DNA from: Clostridiales bacterium UBA7044
Lineage (GTDB): Bacteria; Bacillota; Clostridia; Oscillospirales; Oscillospiraceae
DNA: 64,000 nt
Direction: 5' to 3'
Assembly (NCBI GenBank): GCA_002493965.1
Contig: DLAP01000022.1
Coordinates: forward strand, 1 to 64,000
Below are positions 57,019 through 64,000 of this stretch, in pieces. Each line of letters begins with the position of its first letter. Position 1 is the first letter of the stretch. Both the position numbers and the translations under genes were made by a program. The notes beneath the pieces are model-generated. The model searched no databases. It had not been told where the DNA came from and worked only from the letters and a program-made list of their open reading frames with translations.

Positions 57019-59982
57019 ATGGGCGAGAGCGTCTTTGAAGTCGTAAAACAGTCCGTCACCGTCCGGGAAGCGGCGGAGCTTTACGGCATCGCGGTGGGGC
57101 GCAGCGGCATGGCCTGTTGCCCCTTCCACGATGACCGCCACCCCAGCATGAAGGTGGACGCCCGTTTCCACTGTTTTGGCTGCGGCGCAGACGGCGACGT
57201 GATCGACTTCACCGCCCGGCTCTATGACCTGTCCCCCAAGGAGGCCGCCGAAAAGCTGGCCCAGGATTTTGGCCTTTCCTATGACAGCAAGGCCCCGCCC
57301 CGGCGAAGCTATGTCCGGCAAAAATCCGAGGCGCAGGTACGGAAAGAAAAACGGGAACACGGCTGGCGCGTCCTGACGGACTACTACCACCTGCTCCGAA
57401 AATGGGAGGCCGACTATTCCCCCAAGATGCCGGACGAGGACCCGCACCCGCGCTTTTTGGAGGCCATCCAGAAAAAAGACTACATGGGCTATCTGCTGGA
57501 CACCTTTCTCGACAGCAGCACCGAGGAACAGGATCAGTGGATCGCAGAACACACCGCTGAAATTTCGGCCATAGAAAGGAGAGTGAACATCATGGCTGAC
57601 AAACCCACCAACCGGGAACGACTGCAACAGATCACGGCGGGCATCGAGCAGGGCATCCAGGAGCTGTTCGAGAGCGAAAAGTATATGCGCTACCTGTCCG
57701 TGATGTCCCGGTTCCACCGCTACTCCGTCAACAACACCATGCTCATCTATATGCAGAAGCCGGACGCCACGCTGGTGGCCGGGTACAACAAGTGGAAAAA
57801 TCAGTTTGAGCGCCATGTGAAGCGCGGTGAACACGGCATCACCATCATCGCGCCCACGCCGTTCAAGAAAAAGATCGAGGAACAGAAGCTGGACCCGGAC
57901 ACCAAAGCCCCCATGCTGGACGCAGAGGGCAAGGTCATCATGGAGGAACGAGAAGTTGAGATTCCCATGTTCCGCCCGGTGAAGGTGTTCGATGTGAGCC
58001 AGACGGACGGCAAGCCCCTGCCGGAGCTGGCGTCCTCCCTTTCCGGAAACGTCCAGAACTACGAGGTTTTCATGGAGGCCCTGCGCCGGTCCGCGCCGGT
58101 GCCGCTCTCCGTGGAGCCGATGGCCGCCAACATGGACGGCTTTTTCTCGCCGGACCGGCAGCGCATCGCCATCCGGGAGGGCATGAGCGAGGTGCAGACC
58201 GTTTCCGCTGCTGTCCATGAGATCGCCCACAGCAAGCTGCACGACCCCAAAAAGTATGAGGCGGAGCCGACCTGGAAAATTGTGATGGTGAGTGGGGGCG
58301 GTGTCAAGCACGATTATCGCCTGGACTTCGCCACCGAAGCAGAGGCGGAACAGGCCGCCGCCGAGGATGACTGGCGCTATGTGGACGAAAATCAGTTTGA
58401 GTGGCGGCTGGAGGTGGAGGAAGATCTGACGGCGGTGAAACAGGCTGTCAAGAACCGCAACACCGAGGAGGTGGAGGCCGAGAGCATCTCCTACGCCGTC
58501 TGTCAGTATTATGGCATCCAGACCGGCGAAAACAGCTTCGGCTATATCGCCACCTGGAGCCAGGACAAGACGCTGCCGGAGCTGCGGGCCAGTCTGGAGA
58601 CCATCAACAAGGCCGCCGGAGAACTGATTACGGACATTGACCGACATTATAAGGTTATCTGCAAGGAGCGTGGTATTGACCTGACTGCCCAGCCGGAACA
58701 GGCTGCACCCCAGCAGCCCGCAGAAGAAACGCCCGACGCACCTGCCCCAAGCGCCGAAGCCCAGGAGGCCCTGCTGCTGGTTGATGATGCCACCTATCTT
58801 CATGTTCAGACTTGTGATACCGGCTGGGACTACACGCTCTACGATGCCGCCACCAGGAAGCAGTTGGACGGCGGCCAGCTGGACGCGCCGGAGCTGCCCC
58901 TGTCCACCGCCGCACTGAAAATCTGTGAGATGCACGACATGGGCGGCCAATCCGTTCAGTATGCGCCTCTGTCCATGATTGAAACTTTGCAGGAGGCGGC
59001 TGTGCAGCAGATGCAGACAGAGGCCAAGGCCGCCGCCCCGGAAATCACCCAGCTGCCGGACGCCCCGGAACAGCACCTGGACGAATACCCCATGCCGGAC
59101 CCGGCACTGACTCAGGACGATCTGGAGAAATGCGGCTATCTGGACGGGGACCTTCTGCCCCTCTCTAAAGAACGCGCCTATGAGCTGATGGCGCAGGACC
59201 TGACCGTTTACATGGTTCAGCAGGGCGAGAATCCGGCGATGGCTTTTGATACCACTGACCTGGACGCCCATGACGGGATCTTCGCCGTCACCCGCGAGGA
59301 ATGGGAGGAAAGCCCGGCTTTCGATGCCCAGGTTAAGGAGCGTATGGATCACCAGCAGGAACGGGAACAGGCGTTCCTCGACCACAAAGGCGATTGCTTT
59401 GCCATTTATCAGGTGAAGCACACCGATGAGCTGCGGGACATCCGCTATGAGGGACTGGAGTGGATCAAGTCCATCGGGCAGACGGTGCAGCGGGACAATT
59501 ATGACCTGGTTTACACCGCGCCGCTGGCCCCCGGCGACCTGAAAGGCAGCGTGCTGGACAATCTTGAATACCGCTTCAACAATGAACACCCCGCCGACTA
59601 CCGCCACCCGTCCATGAGCGTCAGCGACATCGTTGCCATCAAGCGGGACGGCAAGGTATCCTGTCACTACTGCGACAGCTTTGGCTTTGCCGAGGTTCCC
59701 GGCTTCCTGCCGGACAACCCGCTGAAAAATGCGGAGATGGCCGTGGAGGATGACTACGGCATGATCGACGGCATTATCAACAACGGCCCCAAGGAGCAGA
59801 CGGTGGCCCAGCTGGAACAGCAGGCCCGAAGCGGCCAGCCCATTTCCCTGATGGACCTGGCTGCCGCCGCCCACCGGGAGGACCGGGACAAGAAGAAATC
59901 CGTTGTGGAGCAACTGAAAAGCCAGCCCAAACCCGAACATAAAAAGACAGCGCCCAAAAAGAGCGCGGAAAGGGAGATCTGA
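57019..59982 (+). CDS. CHC2 zinc finger - ArdC-like - YodL/DUF4316 fusion protein
   Basis: A 987-residue multidomain protein. Residues 33-90 form a DnaG-type CHC2 zinc finger (CCPFHDDRHPSM, FHCFGCGADGD). From residue 192 an ArdC/LtrC-like region follows (RERLQQITAGIEQGIQELFES, SRFHRYSVNNTMLIYMQKPDATLVAGYNKW), with a zinc-metallopeptidase-like HEIAH near residue 400. The last third carries a YodL-type domain (NNEHPADYRHPSMSVSDIVAI) and a DUF4316-like tail. The parts suggest primase-like DNA binding plus anti-restriction or processing roles. A separate internal start is present at 57592. Confidence 0.85.
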   Translation: MGESVFEVVKQSVTVREAAELYGIAVGRSGMACCPFHDDRHPSMKVDARFHCFGCGADGDVIDFTARLYDLSPKEAAEKLAQDFGLSYDSKAPPRRSYVRQKSEAQVRKEKREHGWRVLTDYYHLLRKWEADYSPKMPDEDPHPRFLEAIQKKDYMGYLLDTFLDSSTEEQDQWIAEHTAEISAIERRVNIMADKPTNRERLQQITAGIEQGIQELFESEKYMRYLSVMSRFHRYSVNNTMLIYMQKPDATLVAGYNKWKNQFERHVKRGEHGITIIAPTPFKKKIEEQKLDPDTKAPMLDAEGKVIMEEREVEIPMFRPVKVFDVSQTDGKPLPELASSLSGNVQNYEVFMEALRRSAPVPLSVEPMAANMDGFFSPDRQRIAIREGMSEVQTVSAAVHEIAHSKLHDPKKYEAEPTWKIVMVSGGGVKHDYRLDFATEAEAEQAAAEDDWRYVDENQFEWRLEVEEDLTAVKQAVKNRNTEEVEAESISYAVCQYYGIQTGENSFGYIATWSQDKTLPELRASLETINKAAGELITDIDRHYKVICKERGIDLTAQPEQAAPQQPAEETPDAPAPSAEAQEALLLVDDATYLHVQTCDTGWDYTLYDAATRKQLDGGQLDAPELPLSTAALKICEMHDMGGQSVQYAPLSMIETLQEAAVQQMQTEAKAAAPEITQLPDAPEQHLDEYPMPDPALTQDDLEKCGYLDGDLLPLSKERAYELMAQDLTVYMVQQGENPAMAFDTTDLDAHDGIFAVTREEWEESPAFDAQVKERMDHQQEREQAFLDHKGDCFAIYQVKHTDELRDIRYEGLEWIKSIGQTVQRDNYDLVYTAPLAPGDLKGSVLDNLEYRFNNEHPADYRHPSMSVSDIVAIKRDGKVSCHYCDSFGFAEVPGFLPDNPLKNAEMAVEDDYGMIDGIINNGPKEQTVAQLEQQARSGQPISLMDLAAAAHREDRDKKKSVVEQLKSQPKPEHKKTAPKKSAEREI
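57592..59982 (+). CDS. Internal in-frame start giving the ArdC-YodL part alone
   Basis: Within the previous gene, AGAAAGGAGAG lies eight bases before ATG 57592, in frame, at the junction between the CHC2 part and the ArdC-like part (MADKPTNRERLQQI). This looks like the original start of a separate 796-residue gene, with the upstream CHC2 gene having lost its stop. Both long and short products could be made. Use of this start is inferred from sequence only. Confidence 0.5.
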   Translation: MADKPTNRERLQQITAGIEQGIQELFESEKYMRYLSVMSRFHRYSVNNTMLIYMQKPDATLVAGYNKWKNQFERHVKRGEHGITIIAPTPFKKKIEEQKLDPDTKAPMLDAEGKVIMEEREVEIPMFRPVKVFDVSQTDGKPLPELASSLSGNVQNYEVFMEALRRSAPVPLSVEPMAANMDGFFSPDRQRIAIREGMSEVQTVSAAVHEIAHSKLHDPKKYEAEPTWKIVMVSGGGVKHDYRLDFATEAEAEQAAAEDDWRYVDENQFEWRLEVEEDLTAVKQAVKNRNTEEVEAESISYAVCQYYGIQTGENSFGYIATWSQDKTLPELRASLETINKAAGELITDIDRHYKVICKERGIDLTAQPEQAAPQQPAEETPDAPAPSAEAQEALLLVDDATYLHVQTCDTGWDYTLYDAATRKQLDGGQLDAPELPLSTAALKICEMHDMGGQSVQYAPLSMIETLQEAAVQQMQTEAKAAAPEITQLPDAPEQHLDEYPMPDPALTQDDLEKCGYLDGDLLPLSKERAYELMAQDLTVYMVQQGENPAMAFDTTDLDAHDGIFAVTREEWEESPAFDAQVKERMDHQQEREQAFLDHKGDCFAIYQVKHTDELRDIRYEGLEWIKSIGQTVQRDNYDLVYTAPLAPGDLKGSVLDNLEYRFNNEHPADYRHPSMSVSDIVAIKRDGKVSCHYCDSFGFAEVPGFLPDNPLKNAEMAVEDDYGMIDGIINNGPKEQTVAQLEQQARSGQPISLMDLAAAAHREDRDKKKSVVEQLKSQPKPEHKKTAPKKSAEREI

Positions 59983-59983
59983 T

Positions 59984-60199
59984 ATGAACGCTTTGACCTT
60001 TGAGGAAACCAACCTGCTGTGCATCTACAACCCCGGCACCCGCCAGGGGGCCATCGAGGCCCTGACCGAGATGCGCGGCCACTTGCAGGCGGACGAGACC
60101 GAGCTGCTGGCCCTGACCGACAGCACCCTCGCTAAACTGCGCGCCATGACAGACGCCGAGTTTGATGAGCTGGAACTGTACCCGGATTTTGACGAGTAA
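59984..60199 (+). CDS. Transposon-transfer assisting protein (TTRAP family)
   Basis: A 71-residue acidic protein starting MNALTFEETNLLCIYNPGTR and continuing EALTEMRGHLQADETELLALTDSTLAKLRAMTDAEFDELELYPDF, the TTRAP pattern of Tn1549-type elements. Ribosome binding site GGGAG. It is one base after the preceding stop. Its molecular role is not established. Confidence 0.9.
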   Translation: MNALTFEETNLLCIYNPGTRQGAIEALTEMRGHLQADETELLALTDSTLAKLRAMTDAEFDELELYPDFDE

Positions 60200-60218
60200 C
60201 CCCCTGTTTTAACCAGCC

Positions 60219-60240
60219 GGGGCGGCCGCCGTGCCGCCCC
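60219..60240 (+). terminator. Terminator- or attenuator-like hairpin
   Basis: GGGGCGGC / GCCGCCCC with a 6-nt loop, followed by ATTTTC. It lies between the TTRAP gene and the giant methylase/helicase gene and could reduce read-through into it. Confidence 0.5.
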
Positions 60241-60275
60241 ATTTTCATATCCGAAGGAAGGGAGGATAGAACCCC

Positions 60276-63200
60276 ATGCCAACCAAAGCAGAACAATATG
60301 CGCAGATGGCCGATCAGGTGGCGCGGCAGCTCACCGGAAGCTGGCAGGAGTGGGCGGGCTTTCTCACCAACGCCGCCCGCCTCTACAAATATCCGTTCCA
60401 TGAGCAGCTGATGATCTACGCCCAGCGCCCGGACGCCACCGCCTGCGCCGAGTACGACCTGTGGAACAACCGTATGGGCCGCTACGTCCGGCGCGGCTCC
60501 AAGGGCATCGCGCTGGTGGACGATTCCGGCGACCGGCCCCGGCTGCGCTATGTGTTTGATATTTCCGACACCGGCACCCGCAAACATTCCCGCACCCCCT
60601 GGCTGTGGACGCTGAACGAGGAACACACCGCGCCGGTCATGGCGATGCTGGAGCGCAACTACGATGTGAGCGGCAGTGACTTGCCCCAGCAGCTGGCCGA
60701 TGTGGCCGCCGGTCTGGCGGAAGAATACTGGACTGATCACCGGCAGGACATTCTCTACATCGTTGACGGTTCCTTTTTGGAGGAGTACGATGAGTACAAC
60801 ATCGAAGTCCAGTTCAAATCCGCCGCCGCTGTCAGCATCACCTACGCCCTGATGTCCCGCTGTGGGCTGGAGCCGGAGCAGTATTTCAGCCATGAGGATT
60901 TCATGGCGATCTTCGACTTCAACACCCCCGCCACCGTGGGGGCGCTGGGCACGGCGGTCAGCCAGATAAACCAGCAGGTGCTGCGGCAGATCGGCGTCAC
61001 CATCCAGAACTATGAGCGCGCCAAGAGCGCGGAAAGGAGTGCCACACATGGAGAACAACCTGACTTACACGAGGAACGGCGATTACCTGATCCCCGACCT
61101 GAAGCTGTCCGAACAGCCGGAGAAGCCCCTGGGCAAGTACGGCAGGATGCGCAAGGCGTACCTGAAGGAACACCGGCCCATCCTGTACAACCAGCTGCTG
61201 ATGAGCGAGAAGCTGTACCCGCACCTTCGGGAGATCGACGAGACCGCGAACAGCCGTCTGGAGCAGATGATGTCCCAGCTGGCGAAAGACGTGGGCGCGA
61301 CGGAGGCGCTGAAAGCCAGCGACCCGATGGCCTGGGTGGGCCTGATGAACACCTGCAAGGCCCAGGCGGAGGAGATCCTGCTGGCGGAACTTATCAACAG
61401 CTGACCTTAAACCTGTTCCTCTCCGAAGCGGAACAAATCCATAAAATCGACGAAGCAGAGAGTGTGAAAACGCCCTCTGCTTTTTCTATGCCCAAACCCG
61501 CTGCGCAGGCGGAACCCGTGCGCCGGGCTCTGACCCAGGCCGACATTGACGCCGCCATCCAGGAATGGAACGGCAAAATCGAAAGTAAGCACGCGGTTGT
61601 CCGTTACATGAGGGACCATGCCCGTGAAAAGGACACCGCCGCCTGGCTGCGGCAGGAGTTTGGCGATAATCTGCCCGCCTTCCCTGTGACAGCGGACGGC
61701 GCGGCGGGCGACGTACCGTGGCCTAAAATACAGCGCCGGATCGCCCAGCTTATCAAGGAAGATCGGTTCTACACCGAGGCGGAGCAGGACCGTTTTGACA
61801 ACATCGACCCCATCGCCATCCGGGAAGCCCTGGCCGAGCGCGGCATCGTGAACGGCCAGGTGGTAGACCCGGAAAAGCTGGACAATGACCCGTTTATCCA
61901 GCGGGTGATGCAGGATGTGGAGGCTGTTTCAGCCGAGGAACAGGCCGAGGCGGAGCCGCCTGCGCCGGACTTATCTGGCCGTCCCGTCACCCGCGAGGGA
62001 GACACCCTCACCATCGGAAGCGGCGAACCTACCCACGAGATGGACATCACTGTTTCCGATGAGGAGTATGAGGCTATCCAGCAGGCCATCCCGGAGAAAA
62101 AGGTCTATGACCCTGCTGCGCCGGTCTACCATGAGGGTGATACGGTTTATCTGGACAATCAGGAGTACCAGATCACCGAGCTGCGGGAGGGCACGGTGCA
62201 GCTGCTGCCCTCCAATATGGCGTACCCCATCTTCCGGGCCGAGAGCCGGGAGCGGTTCGAGACGCTGCTGCGTGCGGACACCCGCAACGAAGCCATCAAC
62301 GAATTTTTGCCTGTAAACCCCAACACGGCTGACCAGGACCTGCGGGACGTGCTGGTCCACGGCCTGATCGGCGCGCCGGACAAGGCGGAGCTTTCCGAGC
62401 TGCTGCACACCGGCAAGCCCAACCGCGAGATCGCCCAGTGGCTGGGCCGGGCCTTCCCAGGCATCGTGGAAACGATGGAGCTGGAGACTGGCGACACCGC
62501 CGACTACCGCACCACGTCCGAAGGCATCGAACTGGAAGTGCTGGACGCGGAGGAGAAGCGGCTGGCCATGCTGTATTTTCGCTGGGATGAGGTCGCGCCC
62601 CTGCTGCGCGGGCTGTATGCCCGTCAGCTGGACGGCTTTGGGCGGGAGCAGGCCGAACCGGCTATTACCGCTGATACCACTGTCGAAGAACCTATTGAAC
62701 CCGCCAAGCCCATTGAGGAACCTGCCACCGAGGCCCCGGCGTTCCATTCCGATCCGGTGACCGTCTATCCTGGCGAACAGAACCATCTGCCCTATGACGT
62801 AGTGGTGGAACGGCTGCACGTTGACCAGTCGGAACCTACGCCGCCCGAACCAACGCCGGACGTGGAGCCTGGCGAGAAGCCGGAACACCCGGTCGCCATC
62901 CCGGTCAACGGCGAGTGGCAGACCTTCCCCAACCAGCGGACTGCCGAGCAGGCGGCCTATCAGGAGTACCGGGACAACCTGCGCCGCAATGCGCAGAATT
63001 TTCACATCACCGACGACCATCTGGGCGAGGGCGGCCCCAAGGCCAAGTACCAGGCCAATGTGGCGGCAATCAAGCTGCTGAAATACCTGGAGGAAACCAC
63101 CGGCCAGGCCACGCCGGAACAACAGGAAGTGCTGTCCCGCTATGTGGGCTGGGGCGGCGTGGCGGATGCCTTCGACCCATCCAAAACTGCCTGGGCCAAG

Positions 63201-64000
63201 GAGTACGCCGAACTGAAAGAGCTTTTGACCCCGGAGGAATATGAAGCGGCCAGGGCCTCTACCCTCAACGCCCACTACACCAGCCCCACTGTGATCCGCG
63301 CCATTTACGACGCGGTAGAACAGATGGGCTTCCGCACCGGCAACATTCTGGAGCCGTCCTGCGGTGTGGGCAATTTCTTCGGGATGCTGCCGGAGAGCAT
63401 GGCCGGGAGCCGTTTGTACGGCGTGGAGCTGGACAGCATTTCCGGGCACATCGCAAAGCAGCTCTACCCCAAGGCCGACATCACGGTGGCAGGATTTGAA
63501 ACCACCGACCGGCGGGATTTTTACGACCTTGCCATCGGTAACGTTCCTTTCGGACAGTATCAGGTGAACGACAAAGCCTACAACAAACTGGGTTTCAACA
63601 TCCACAACTACTTTTTCGCAAAATCGTTGGACCAGGCGCGGCCGGGCGGCGTGGTGGCGTTCGTCACCAGCCGCTATACAATGGACGCCAAGGATTCCAC
63701 CGTGCGCCGGTATCTGGCCCAGCGGGCCGAGCTGCTGGGAGCCATCCGCCTGCCCAATAACGCCTTCCGCGCCAATGCGGGCACCGATGTGGTGTCCGAC
63801 ATCCTGTTTCTGCAAAAGCGGGACCGTCCGCTGGACATCGCCCCGGACTGGACGCAGACCGGCCGGACCGAAGAAGGCTTCACGGTCAACCAGTATTTTC
63901 TCGACCACCCGGAGATGGTGCTGGGGCGGCCCACCGCCGAAAGCACCCAATATGGCAAGCAGGATTACACCGTGGTCCCCATCGAGGGGATGGAGCTGGC
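60276..64000 (+). CDS. Giant DNA methylase/helicase-type protein of the element (partial, N-terminal 1241 residues)
   Basis: The frame is open from ATG 60276 to the window end. The N-terminus (MPTKAEQYAQMADQVARQLT, YPFHEQLMIYAQRPDATACAEYDLWN) is ArdC/LtrC-like. Residues about 257-376 are low-complexity Pro/Arg/Gly/Glu-rich and overlap tnpV in another frame. From about residue 860 comes an N6-adenine methylase core: YVGWGGVADAF, SCGVGNFFGML (motif I, near residue 1024) and NVPFGQY (motif IV, near 1089). In full-length relatives a DEAD/SNF2-type helicase follows, which would lie beyond 64,000. Ribosome binding site AGGGAGG. Probably protects or processes transferred DNA. Confidence 0.88.
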   Translation, partial: MPTKAEQYAQMADQVARQLTGSWQEWAGFLTNAARLYKYPFHEQLMIYAQRPDATACAEYDLWNNRMGRYVRRGSKGIALVDDSGDRPRLRYVFDISDTGTRKHSRTPWLWTLNEEHTAPVMAMLERNYDVSGSDLPQQLADVAAGLAEEYWTDHRQDILYIVDGSFLEEYDEYNIEVQFKSAAAVSITYALMSRCGLEPEQYFSHEDFMAIFDFNTPATVGALGTAVSQINQQVLRQIGVTIQNYERAKSAERSATHGEQPDLHEERRLPDPRPEAVRTAGEAPGQVRQDAQGVPEGTPAHPVQPAADEREAVPAPSGDRRDREQPSGADDVPAGERRGRDGGAESQRPDGLGGPDEHLQGPGGGDPAGGTYQQLTLNLFLSEAEQIHKIDEAESVKTPSAFSMPKPAAQAEPVRRALTQADIDAAIQEWNGKIESKHAVVRYMRDHAREKDTAAWLRQEFGDNLPAFPVTADGAAGDVPWPKIQRRIAQLIKEDRFYTEAEQDRFDNIDPIAIREALAERGIVNGQVVDPEKLDNDPFIQRVMQDVEAVSAEEQAEAEPPAPDLSGRPVTREGDTLTIGSGEPTHEMDITVSDEEYEAIQQAIPEKKVYDPAAPVYHEGDTVYLDNQEYQITELREGTVQLLPSNMAYPIFRAESRERFETLLRADTRNEAINEFLPVNPNTADQDLRDVLVHGLIGAPDKAELSELLHTGKPNREIAQWLGRAFPGIVETMELETGDTADYRTTSEGIELEVLDAEEKRLAMLYFRWDEVAPLLRGLYARQLDGFGREQAEPAITADTTVEEPIEPAKPIEEPATEAPAFHSDPVTVYPGEQNHLPYDVVVERLHVDQSEPTPPEPTPDVEPGEKPEHPVAIPVNGEWQTFPNQRTAEQAAYQEYRDNLRRNAQNFHITDDHLGEGGPKAKYQANVAAIKLLKYLEETTGQATPEQQEVLSRYVGWGGVADAFDPSKTAWAKEYAELKELLTPEEYEAARASTLNAHYTSPTVIRAIYDAVEQMGFRTGNILEPSCGVGNFFGMLPESMAGSRLYGVELDSISGHIAKQLYPKADITVAGFETTDRRDFYDLAIGNVPFGQYQVNDKAYNKLGFNIHNYFFAKSLDQARPGGVVAFVTSRYTMDAKDSTVRRYLAQRAELLGAIRLPNNAFRANAGTDVVSDILFLQKRDRPLDIAPDWTQTGRTEEGFTVNQYFLDHPEMVLGRPTAESTQYGKQDYTVVPIEGMEL
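61048..61404 (+). CDS. tnpV: Transposon-encoded protein TnpV, nested inside the methylase/helicase ORF
   Basis: A 118-residue TnpV-family protein, starting MENNLTYTRNGDYLIPDLKL and containing PLGKYGRMRKAYLKEHRPILYNQLLMSEKLYPHL and ASDPMAWVGLMNTCKAQAEEILLAELI. It has a good GGAAAGGAG eight bases upstream. It lies wholly inside the giant gene in the +1 frame. In that gene's frame the same DNA encodes a disorder-like linker, while TnpV looks like a compact helical protein, so TnpV is clearly coding. Its function in transfer is not established. Confidence 0.88.
   Translation: MENNLTYTRNGDYLIPDLKLSEQPEKPLGKYGRMRKAYLKEHRPILYNQLLMSEKLYPHLREIDETANSRLEQMMSQLAKDVGATEALKASDPMAWVGLMNTCKAQAEEILLAELINS

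Larger units (their letters stand above)
39277..64000 (+). mobile_element. Conjugative element of the Tn1549/CTn type, left part (continues past window end)
   Basis: From just after rpsI to the window end all genes point the same way. They form a recognised integrative-conjugative set: ParAB, replication initiator, PcfB, VirD4, Maff2, TrbL-like, PrgI, VirB4, CHAP hydrolase, DUF4315, DUF4366, TopB, CHC2/ArdC/YodL protein, TTRAP, TnpV and giant methylase/helicase. The 39,277 boundary is approximate because the attachment core cannot be defined without the right end. Integrase, relaxase and oriT would be expected beyond 64,000. Confidence 0.85.

Noticed and set aside
56803..60024. 1073-codon open frame on the minus strand
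   Set aside because: It is exactly antisense to the CHC2-ArdC-YodL gene, has no ribosome binding site or domain, and is explained by GC-rich codon bias leaving the opposite strand open.
61971..63950. 659-codon minus-strand open frame
   Set aside because: Antisense shadow of the methylase core; low-complexity translation without recognisable motifs.
1..64000. CRISPR arrays, rRNA and tRNA genes
   Set aside because: No regularly spaced identical repeats and no recognisable tRNA or rRNA sequences were seen on either strand by reading; a covariance-model scan was not possible.

Overview
The window reads as chromosome of a GC-rich, endospore-forming Clostridia member, most like the Oscillospiraceae/Ruminococcaceae gut lineages (inference). 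The support is spoIVA with a sigma-E-like promoter, HPr kinase, the Firmicutes-type order ylxM-ffh-rpsP-khpA-rimM-trmD, der-plsY-gpsA, and strong GGAGG ribosome binding sites. No rRNA, tRNA or CRISPR array was recognised.

Bases 1-39,276 are mostly core chromosome. From left to right: spoIVA (minus); yceD-rpmF; a glycosyltransferase followed by der-plsY-gpsA; a minus block with an AT-rich NUDIX gene, a YbaK-type deacylase, a pilin-like secreted protein, an aminotransferase, an Na+/amino-acid symporter and a truA operon; a copper P-type ATPase with a monoacylglycerol-lipase-like hydrolase, divergent from an HxlR regulator; degV-thrE; a sirtuin plus the SRP/ribosome-maturation operon; a zinc/manganese ABC transporter (znuACB) with trmO; hprK with a pseudouridine synthase; rpmB; an M23 peptidase; a ParE/Phd toxin-antitoxin pair with a visible operator; dus; an ECF sigma factor locus with two near-identical promoter copies, a 30-residue ORF and a beta-solenoid-like protein; ttcA; and rplM-rpsI.

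Directly after rpsI a conjugative element of the Tn1549/CTn family begins and runs off the window end. In order it carries parA-parB, two unknown genes, a replication-initiator-like gene, a BRO antirepressor, the mating machinery (PcfB, VirD4/PcfC, Maff2, a TrbL/VirB6-like protein, PrgI/VirB3, VirB4, a CHAP-domain cell-wall hydrolase), a PAPS-reductase-like PP-loop protein, DUF4315/DUF4366 proteins, topoisomerase III, a CHC2-ArdC-YodL fusion, a TTRAP protein and the first 1241 codons of a giant DNA methylase/helicase. Integrase, relaxase, oriT and the right end are not in the window. Neighbouring genes overlap heavily (ATGA, TGATG, and overlaps of 44 and 71 nt).

The most unusual features are: tnpV lying wholly inside the giant methylase/helicase ORF in another reading frame; a PAPS-reductase-like gene whose only full-length start is CTG; the duplicated ECF promoter module; and two genes (copA and the CHC2-ArdC gene) with a well-formed ribosome binding site and ATG inside the frame exactly at a domain boundary, suggesting two products from one ORF.
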